Part shown: positions 27,351-32,935 of the stretch, piece by piece
How positions within the stretch are numbered: the stretch's first letter is position 1
Layout: the number at the start of each line of letters is the position of its first letter
Assembly (NCBI RefSeq): GCF_024519155.1
Contig: NZ_JANIFJ010000002.1
Coordinates: 124,001 to 188,000 of the forward strand
Length of the DNA stretch: 64,000 nt
Direction of reading: 5' to 3'
Source: Mangrovibrevibacter kandeliae
GTDB lineage: Bacteria; Pseudomonadota; Alphaproteobacteria; Rhizobiales; Rhizobiaceae
Made by a program: the position numbers and the translations under genes
The notes under the pieces: generated by a model
The model's input: the letters and a program-made list of their open reading frames with translations, nothing else
Databases searched by the model: none
Told to the model about the DNA's origin: nothing

Positions 27351-27401
27351 CTGTGCAGTGCACAGTGCCGCATAGAGGGACCGTGCACTGCGCTTTGTCA
27401 A
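27351..27401 (-). promoter_or_regulatory. Promoter with paired GTGCAC-type operator upstream of the AbrB-family gene
   Basis: On the minus strand TTGACA (27396-27401) is followed 19 bases later by TCTATG (27371-27376), a plausible -35/-10. The word GCAGTGCAC lies within the spacer (about 27383-27392), and an odd palindrome CTGTGCA-G-TGCACAG lies just downstream of the -10 at 27351-27365. The two sites are inverted relative to one another, as expected for a dimeric repressor. The regulator is not encoded nearby. Confidence 0.4.
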
Positions 27402-27512
27402 CGCCGGCCGAGCCCGGCAGGGGTCGCGTCGCGCCTTGTCCCTGTCCGGTCGCGCGCCATCTGCGGATGCGCCGAGGCATCAAAGCTGCCACCCCCTGAG
27501 AGGACTGACACG

Positions 27513-27896
27513 ATGGGACTTCTGTCCGGCCTGCTCGGCCTTGCCAGCGACGTCGACGTCGATCAGGTGCGGCGCGATCTCGAGCCGATCCTGATCCCGC
27601 AGGAAGAGATCGACCTCGCCTTTGCCGTGATCCGCGATCTCTTCGTGTTCACCGACCGGCGTCTGATCCTCGTCGACAAGCAGGGCGTGACCGGGCGCAA
27701 GCGAAGCTACCAGTCGATCCCCTATCGCTCGATCACCACCTTCAGCATCGAGACGGCCGGGACCTTCGACCACGACGCGGAGCTGAAGATCTGGATCTCC
27801 GGCCAGCACGAGCCGCTGGGGCGCGAGCTGTCGCGCGGCGCCAACATCGCGGGCATCCAGAAGGCGCTGGCGGAAGGCGTCCTCGGGCGCCGATAG
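27513..27896 (+). CDS. Bacterial PH-domain protein (bPH_1 type)
   Basis: A 127-residue soluble protein matching the bacterial pleckstrin-homology fold PF08000 over its whole length. Landmarks are ILIPQEEIDLAFAVIRDLFVFTDRRLILVDKQGVTG (residues about 26-61; only its order is given here) and the strand pair SITTFSIETAGTFDHDAELKIW. Members form oligomeric rings; function is unknown. GAGAGGA lies about nine bases before the ATG. Confidence 0.85.
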   Translation: MGLLSGLLGLASDVDVDQVRRDLEPILIPQEEIDLAFAVIRDLFVFTDRRLILVDKQGVTGRKRSYQSIPYRSITTFSIETAGTFDHDAELKIWISGQHEPLGRELSRGANIAGIQKALAEGVLGRR

Positions 27897-28058
27897 GCGA
27901 GGCACCCTCGGATTTTCTGTGACAAACGCCGGCGCCTGCCCACCGCCGGATTGTGGCGGCTGCACAAGGGCGGCTAGGTGGTGCGGTGGTGTATCCGATG
28001 GCGGCAGATTAATGACACGATCGACGGATCGCTTTCCGGCATTCATGGTTAATGCGAC

Positions 28059-28565
28059 ATGAAGACGATTGCCGCCGAAGTGCGCTTTGCAAAGCCATCC
28101 GATGCGGGAAGGTTGGCGGCCGTCCATGATGCAGCCTGGCGCGGCGCCTACACCGGAATCATCCCGCACCGCGCGCTCACCCGCATGATCATGCGCCGCA
28201 ACACCGCCTGGTGGGCGGAGGCGATCGGCAATCGCGCCGCGATCCTGGCGCTCGAGTTCGATGGCGCCGCAGTCGGCTATGCCACGCTCGGCCGCAACCG
28301 CACCGACGCGCTGGCCGTCGAGGGCGAGATTTACGAGCTTTATCTCCAGCCGGAATATCAGGGCCTCGGCTTCGGCCGGCGCCTGTTCCAGTCGGCCCGC
28401 AACCTGTTGCGCGCGCGGGGCATGGAGGGCGTGGCCGTCTGGGCGCTCGCAGACAACGAGAGCGCGTGCCGTTTCTATGCCGGCTCCGGTGGCATCGACG
28501 TCGCGGAGGGCAACGAGCGTTTCGACGGCGTCACGCTGCGCAAGCTCGCCTACGTCTGGCAGTAA
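28059..28565 (+). CDS. GNAT-family N-acetyltransferase (RimI-like)
   Basis: A 168-residue GNAT. The acetyl-CoA-binding core EIYELYLQPEYQGLGFGRRLFQSA lies at about residues 88-111 and carries the Q/RxxGxG/A motif as YQGLGFG; the C-terminal motif is ALADNESACRFYAGSGG. The substrate is unknown. The gene stands between the PH-domain gene and the operator-bearing region, with a hairpin after its stop. Confidence 0.85.
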   Translation: MKTIAAEVRFAKPSDAGRLAAVHDAAWRGAYTGIIPHRALTRMIMRRNTAWWAEAIGNRAAILALEFDGAAVGYATLGRNRTDALAVEGEIYELYLQPEYQGLGFGRRLFQSARNLLRARGMEGVAVWALADNESACRFYAGSGGIDVAEGNERFDGVTLRKLAYVWQ

Positions 28566-28575
28566 CCGGCGCGTG

Positions 28576-28603
28576 GCCGCCGAAGTGCCGGCGGCTCCCA
28601 TTT
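28576..28603 (+). terminator. Hairpin after the GNAT gene at 28059
   Basis: GCCGCCG (28576-28582) pairs with CGGCGGC (28589-28595) around a six-base loop, followed by TCCCATTT. It is 11 bases after the stop and probably ends the GNAT transcript. Confidence 0.5.
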
Positions 28604-28665
28604 CCGTCATTTGACACGGCGGCACCGTGAGGTTCATCACCCTCTCCACCGAGACAACGACGCCT

Positions 28666-28700
28666 TTGACTAGAAAGGTGCCTACCTATCAGTAGGTAGC
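28666..28700 (+). promoter_or_regulatory. Promoter P1 with palindromic operator copy 1
   Basis: TTGACT (28666-28671) and TATCAG (28687-28692) form a candidate -35/-10 with a 15-base spacer. The -10 lies inside the palindrome CTACCT-ATCAGT-AGGTAG (28682-28699), which has the form of TetR/AcrR-family operators. The 18 bases TGCCTACCTATCAGTAGG at 28679-28696 recur exactly at 28909-28926. Confidence 0.6.
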
Positions 28701-28894
28701 TTTAGAGGGCGCCAGTCATCTCGGTGTACGCGCCGCGGCGGCGACATCTCCGTCAGTCCGTGAGCTCGGGGAACCACGACGTCCGGCATAGCCTCCACCA
28801 TCGGTGGAGGCGCTGTTGACGGTGACTTGGAAGCTGCGACGGCACCCGCTGCCGCGCGGTCTCGATGTCCGCAGCGTTCGGCGCACCTGCGGAC

Positions 28895-28930
28895 TTGCTT
28901 GTGCGCCCTGCCTACCTATCAGTAGGCATA
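28895..28930 (+). promoter_or_regulatory. Promoter P2 with palindromic operator copy 2
   Basis: TTGCTT (28895-28900) is followed after 16 bases by TATCAG (28917-28922). The -10 again lies within the operator copy TGCCTACCTATCAGTAGG (28909-28926), which is extended on this copy to the inverted pair TGCCTA/TAGGCA. The DUF5666 start codon is 16 bases further on, so a bound repressor would block both polymerase and the leader. Confidence 0.65.
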
Positions 28931-28942
28931 CAGGAGACGTGT

Positions 28943-29578
28943 ATGTTCCAGACCCTGAAGCCGACCGCCCTGGTGCTCGGCATGATCGCCACCGGCCTCC
29001 TGACAGGCCTTCCCTCCTTGGCCTTCGCCCAAGCCGCCAAGGGGGAGCCGGTTCGGGTGCGCGGCGCGATCGTTGCCCTGCAAGGCGACAGCCTGCAGGT
29101 GAAGACGCGCGAGGGCGACACGGTCGACCTCGCGCTTGCGGATGGCTGGACGGTGTCCGGCGTCGCCAGCGCGACCCTCGGCGACATCAAGCCCGGCGAC
29201 TTCGTCGGGATCGCCTCGCTGCCCGAGGCGGACGGCGGGGACGGTGCGCTCGAAGTCCTGATCTTCCCGCCGGCCATGAAGGGCACCGGCGAGGGCAGCT
29301 ACGGCTGGGACCTGAAGCCCAACAGCACCATGACGAACGCCACGGTCGCGGATGCGGTTAAGGACGTGAACGGGCGGACCGTGACCGTCTCCTTCCATGG
29401 CAAGGAAAAGAAGATCGCCGTTCCGGATGGCACGCCGGTCGTCACCATCGCTCCGGCGACCAAGGACGACCTGAAGCCCGGCGCACGGGTCTTCGTCACC
29501 GCCGCGAAGGCCGCGGACGGCAAGCTCAGCGCACAGCGCGTCGTGGTCGGCAACAACGGGGTCGTCCCGCCGATGTGA
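28943..29578 (+). CDS. DUF5666 secreted protein, first gene of a redox operon
   Basis: A 211-residue exported protein. The signal peptide covers about residues 1-29 (cleaved after AFA). The mature part has two DUF5666 beta-barrel (OB-like) units: VRVRGAIVALQGDSLQVKTR near residues 38-57 with DIKPGDFVGIAS, and GRTVTVSFHGKEKKIAVPDG near 144-163 with DLKPGARVFVTA. No redox motif or cysteine is present. Function unknown. AGGAGA lies five to six bases before the ATG. It is followed 73 bases later by the cytochrome b gene and shares its regulation. Confidence 0.85.
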   Translation: MFQTLKPTALVLGMIATGLLTGLPSLAFAQAAKGEPVRVRGAIVALQGDSLQVKTREGDTVDLALADGWTVSGVASATLGDIKPGDFVGIASLPEADGGDGALEVLIFPPAMKGTGEGSYGWDLKPNSTMTNATVADAVKDVNGRTVTVSFHGKEKKIAVPDGTPVVTIAPATKDDLKPGARVFVTAAKAADGKLSAQRVVVGNNGVVPPM

Positions 29579-29651
29579 CCCGGTCCCGGGCGGGGCGCCC
29601 TCGGCCGCCCCGCCGCATGCCGACTTCGCAGACGCATGACGAGAACAAGCC

Positions 29652-30503
29652 ATGACCAGAGAACCGTTCGGCGGCACGCCGTCCCGCCGCATCACGCTGA
29701 TGTATCGCCACGCCATCGTCACGCGCCTGACGCACTGGGTGAACGTCGCCTGCTTCTGCGTCCTGCTCCTGAGCGGCCTGCAGATCTTCAACGCCTATCC
29801 GAGACTGCACTGGGGCCAATACGGGGCGGATGCCGACCCCGCCGCGATCGAGATCGGCGCCGAGGGCAGCGCGGCAGAGCCGCGCGGCTTCCTGCGGATC
29901 GGAGGCCTGAGCATCCCGACCACGGGCGTGCTCGGCGTGTCGACAGCCGATGGCGAACTGGCCGCGCGCGCCTTTCCCGACTGGCTGACGCTGCCGTCCT
30001 ACCAGGATCTTGCGACCGGCCGCCGCTGGCACATCTTCGCCGCCTGGCTCCTCGTCCTCAACGGCCTCGTCTACCTCGCCTATGGGCTTCTGAGCGGCCA
30101 CCTGCGCCGCGATATCGCGCCCAGGCGGCGGGAGCTCGGTCCGCGTCACCTGTGGCGCGAGATCCTCGACCACGCGCGCCTGCGCTTCCCGTCCGGCGAG
30201 CACGCGCGCCGCTACAACGCGCTGCAGAAGTTGAGCTATCTCGCGGTCATTGCCGGCCTGCTGCCGCTGATGGTCCTGACGGGCCTGACGATGTCGCCCG
30301 GCGTGGACGCGGCGATCCCCACGCTGCTCGACGTCTTCGGGGGTCGGCAGTCGGCCCGCCTGATCCACTTCGTCGCCGCCTCGCTGCTCGTCCTGTTCGT
30401 GGCCGTCCATGTCGTCATGGTGATCCTGTCCGGTCCCCTGAACAACATGCGCTCGATGATTACCGGCCGTTACGCCATCCGCAGCGAGGAGCCCGAGGCA
30501 TGA
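29652..30503 (+). CDS. Cytochrome b561-type membrane diheme protein
   Basis: A 283-residue inner-membrane cytochrome b of the Ni-hydrogenase/formate dehydrogenase cytb type. Four transmembrane helices lie near residues 30-47, 128-148, 193-212 and 240-260, and His28, His127, His239 and His253 sit at the positions expected for two b-heme ligand pairs. A soluble loop of about 75 residues separates helices one and two. It probably passes electrons between the quinone pool and the molybdopterin protein encoded next, whose ATG overlaps its stop by four bases. Confidence 0.88.
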   Translation: MTREPFGGTPSRRITLMYRHAIVTRLTHWVNVACFCVLLLSGLQIFNAYPRLHWGQYGADADPAAIEIGAEGSAAEPRGFLRIGGLSIPTTGVLGVSTADGELAARAFPDWLTLPSYQDLATGRRWHIFAAWLLVLNGLVYLAYGLLSGHLRRDIAPRRRELGPRHLWREILDHARLRFPSGEHARRYNALQKLSYLAVIAGLLPLMVLTGLTMSPGVDAAIPTLLDVFGGRQSARLIHFVAASLLVLFVAVHVVMVILSGPLNNMRSMITGRYAIRSEEPEA

Positions 30504-31276
30504 GCCCTCTTCTCACCCGCCGGCGCGTCCTTGCCGCCGGCGCGCTCGGCGCCACCGTGCTCGCACTGCCCGGCTGCGACGCTCTGAGCCAGGATCCCGA
30601 TGTCGAAGCCGTGCTGCGGTCGGCCGAGGCGCTGACGATGGACGCGCAGCGCCTGCTGCTCCGCCGCCGCCCGCTGGCGCGCGAGTTCTCCTCCGCCGAC
30701 ATCTCGCCGACCTTTCGCGTCAACGGCACCCAGGCGCCCGACAGCGAGGACTACGCCGCTCTGTCCGCGACCGGTTTCACCGACTGGCGGCTGACGATCG
30801 ACGGGCTGGTCGACCGGCCGGCAGACTATTCCCTCGCTGACCTCAAGACGCTTCCCGCGCGAACGCAGATCACCCGCCACGACTGCGTCGAAGGCTGGAG
30901 CGCGATCGGGCAGTGGACGGGCGTTCCGCTCGGCATTCTCCTGCAGCAGGCCGGATTGCAGCCGAAGGCCCGCTTCGTCGTCTTCCACTGCGCCGACGAA
31001 CTGGAGCAGACTCTGGATGGGAGCGGGCGCTACTACGAGAGCATCGACCTCATCGACGCGTTCCACCCGCAGACGATCCTCGCCTACGCCATGAACGGCG
31101 CCGACCTTTCCGTCGGACACGGCGCTCCGCTGCGGCTGCGGGTGGAGCGGCAGCTGGGCTACAAGCACGCCAAATACGTCATGCGCATCGAGGTCGTGGA
31201 GCGCTTCGACGGGTTCTGGGGGGGCCGGGGCGGCTTCTGGGAAGACCGCGGCTACGAGTGGTATGCCGGGATCTGA
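30500..31276 (+). CDS. Lipid-anchored molybdopterin-dependent oxidoreductase (sulfite-oxidase fold)
   Basis: A 258-residue exported protein with the sulfite oxidase/YedY Mo-cofactor fold. The N-terminus has a twin-arginine stretch (TRRRVLAAG, residues 6-14) and a lipobox-like LPGC with Cys26, so it is probably a Tat-exported lipoprotein. The Mo ligand is Cys129 in HDCVEGWS; the substrate side includes GHGAPLRLRV and LGYKHAKYV. Related proteins include MsrP and the SorA-like sulfite dehydrogenases. The partner here is a b561-type cytochrome rather than MsrQ. The substrate is unknown. Confidence 0.88.
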   Translation: MSPLLTRRRVLAAGALGATVLALPGCDALSQDPDVEAVLRSAEALTMDAQRLLLRRRPLAREFSSADISPTFRVNGTQAPDSEDYAALSATGFTDWRLTIDGLVDRPADYSLADLKTLPARTQITRHDCVEGWSAIGQWTGVPLGILLQQAGLQPKARFVVFHCADELEQTLDGSGRYYESIDLIDAFHPQTILAYAMNGADLSVGHGAPLRLRVERQLGYKHAKYVMRIEVVERFDGFWGGRGGFWEDRGYEWYAGI

Positions 31277-31384
31277 CGCGCGCTGGAAAATCCGCCGCCG
31301 GACCGCCGTGTGGCCGTTGATTGCACTGCAGCGCGCGAGCGGCTAGAGACGCCGCGACCGTTACCCTGCCAGAGGCCAGCATCC

Positions 31385-31918
31385 ATGCGTATCGAAGCCA
31401 TTGCGCGCGGCAAGAACCCGCCCAAGGACGTCAACGTCATCGTCGAGGTGCCCGTCGGCGGCCATCCGATCAAGTACGAGATGGACAAGGAGGCCGGCGT
31501 CCTCGTCGTCGACCGCTTCCTCTACACGCCGATGAGCTACCCGGGGAACTACGGCTTCGTGCCCCACACCCTGTCGGACGACGGCGACCCGATCGACGTC
31601 CTGATCTGCAACACCCGGCCGCTGTTTCCGGGCTGCGTCATCAACTGCCGGCCGATCGGCGTCCTCGTGATGGAGGACAACAAGGGCCAGGACGAGAAGG
31701 TGATCGCGGTTCCTTCGCCGGACGTCACCCGCCGCTACGAAAACGTGCACGAGCATTCCGACCTGCCGGAGATCACGCTCAAGCAGATCGAGCACTTCTT
31801 CGAGCACTACAAGGATCTCGAGCCCGGCAAGTGGGTGAAGATCGGCGAATGGGGCGGTTCGGCGGAGGCCGAGCGGCTGATCCTCGAAGCCGTCGCGCGC
31901 TACGAGCGGCAGGGCTGA
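31385..31918 (+). CDS. ppa: Inorganic pyrophosphatase, family I
   Basis: A 177-residue soluble enzyme hydrolysing pyrophosphate to two phosphates. Active-site segments are KYEMDKEAG near residues 30-38, [21 protein letters not shown] near 54-74 with the metal-binding DxxxxD aspartates, and DNKGQDEK. The hexameric bacterial family I length is standard. The ATG at 31385 begins the conserved MRIEAIARG. Confidence 0.97.
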   Translation: MRIEAIARGKNPPKDVNVIVEVPVGGHPIKYEMDKEAGVLVVDRFLYTPMSYPGNYGFVPHTLSDDGDPIDVLICNTRPLFPGCVINCRPIGVLVMEDNKGQDEKVIAVPSPDVTRRYENVHEHSDLPEITLKQIEHFFEHYKDLEPGKWVKIGEWGGSAEAERLILEAVARYERQG

Positions 31919-31970
31919 ACGCCGACATCCAGAGCCGGAGGTCGCCGCCTGGCAGCCTCATCGACGGCTT

Positions 31971-31992
31971 GCCGGATCAGTCCTGATCCGGC
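31971..31992. terminator. 22-base near-perfect palindrome between convergent ppa and DUF167 genes
   Basis: GCCGGATCAG (31971-31980), TC, CTGATCCGGC (31983-31992). As a hairpin it would have a ten-base stem with the innermost pairs opened to make a loop. It touches the DUF167 stop and probably ends transcription from both directions, though neither side has a T-run. Confidence 0.45.
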
Positions 31993-31993
31993 G

Positions 31994-32377
31994 TCATCCG
32001 CCGCCGGGTTCGACGTCCGGCAGCGCGAGACGCAGGCGCGAAAGCGCTGCGACGAGATCGTCCGCCTCGCCGGTCACCCGCACCGTCTTGATCCGCGCCG
32101 CGGCGCCGGCGTCGAGCGACAGGCTGGATTTCGGCCGCTTCAGAGCCTTGGCGAGAAGCGACAGCAGCGCCGCGTTCGCGGCGCCCTTTTCCGGCAGCGC
32201 CCGCACCCGGGCGAGAAGAGCCCCACGTCCGTCCGATCCGGCTGCAACGCCGTCGATGCGGTCGCTCGCCGCCTTCGGCGTCAGCCGGACGTGGATCCGG
32301 AGCGCCCCGTCACGCAGCTCCGCGAAGGCTGGAATCTCTTGGCCCGTCAGATCCCCGCCCGCATGGCCGGCAGCCAC
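31994..32377 (-). CDS. DUF167 (YggU-like) protein
   Basis: A 127-residue soluble protein whose part from about residue 20 onward is a DUF167 domain: LRIHVRLTPKAASDRIDG, VRALPEKGAANAALLSLLAKAL and the lysine-rich KTVRVTGE. No ATG, GTG or TTG occurs between the yggT stop and the conserved part. The nearest canonical start is a GTG at 32377, inside yggT, giving a 31-base overlap and probable translational coupling. A CTG start just after the yggT stop is an alternative. Function unknown. Confidence 0.8.
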   Translation of the reverse strand: MAAGHAGGDLTGQEIPAFAELRDGALRIHVRLTPKAASDRIDGVAAGSDGRGALLARVRALPEKGAANAALLSLLAKALKRPKSSLSLDAGAAARIKTVRVTGEADDLVAALSRLRLALPDVEPGGG

Positions 32378-32649
32378 ACGTAGAGCGTGATGACGCGCTG
32401 CAGGAGGAAGATACCCAGCAGCACGACGAGCGGCGAAAGGTCGAGGCCGCCGAGATTGGGCAGGAAGCGCCGGATCACCCGGAACAGCGGCTCGGTCATC
32501 CGGTATAGGAACGAGCCGACGGCGTCCACGAAGGGGTTGCCGGCATTCACGATGTTGAACGCGTAGAGCCAGGACAGGATCGCGGAGAGGATCACGATCC
32601 ACCAGTAGATGTTGAGGATGAACAGCAGCAGCTCTGCGATCGCTTGCAT
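32347..32649 (-). CDS. YggT-family membrane protein
   Basis: A 100-residue inner-membrane protein with two YggT-type hydrophobic regions (residues about 5-30 and 65-92) separated by the conserved loop NPFVDAVGSFLYRMTEPLF-RVIRRFLPNLGGLDLSP (split here; residues about 32-68). The yggT-yggU (DUF167) order is conserved in proteobacteria. Roles proposed elsewhere include osmotic stress and cell division; not decidable here. The ATG at 32649 begins the conserved MQAIAELL. Confidence 0.88.
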   Translation of the reverse strand: MQAIAELLLFILNIYWWIVILSAILSWLYAFNIVNAGNPFVDAVGSFLYRMTEPLFRVIRRFLPNLGGLDLSPLVVLLGIFLLQRVITLYVWLPAMRAGI

Positions 32650-32761
32650 CGGCGGGCGGGACCTCTCTTGGGACGCTGCCCATGTAACCAGCGCATGAGG
32701 CTTCCGCAAGGCGAGGCCCGCGAGGCAGCCGACCACAGGCATGGAGCGGGATCCGGGCCGC

Positions 32762-32790
32762 TTGACAGCCATTCGGCGTGCACGTACATC
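32762..32790 (+). promoter_or_regulatory. Sigma70-type promoter of the tRNA-Ala gene
   Basis: TTGACA (32762-32767), a 17-base spacer, then TACATC (32785-32790). The -10 ends 16 bases before the tRNA, a good fit for a housekeeping promoter. Confidence 0.7.
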
Positions 32791-32806
32791 CGCGGAACCG
32801 GTGGAC

Positions 32807-32882
<76 letters not shown>

Positions 32883-32935
32883 GTGGCCTTCCCTTTGATT
32901 TCGACGAGACGTCCTCGTCGCGTCCTGCCCCGCCG

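Larger units (their letters stand above)
28566..28942 (+). other. 377-base regulatory gap before the DUF5666 operon
   Basis: No gene is supported here. The region contains the GNAT hairpin, promoter P1 with operator copy 1 (28666-28700), a nine-base perfect hairpin GCCTCCACC-ATC-GGTGGAGGC (28791-28811), and promoter P2 with operator copy 2 (28895-28930) directly before the DUF5666 gene. A run of open reading between 28804 and 29361 is a frame shadow of that gene and has no family features. Confidence 0.6.

Noticed and set aside
28804-29361. A plus-strand frame between operator copy 1 and the DUF5666 gene, possibly a lost regulator
   Set aside because: It has no helix-turn-helix or other domain, has unusual amino acid composition, and for most of its length is a frame shadow of the DUF5666 gene.
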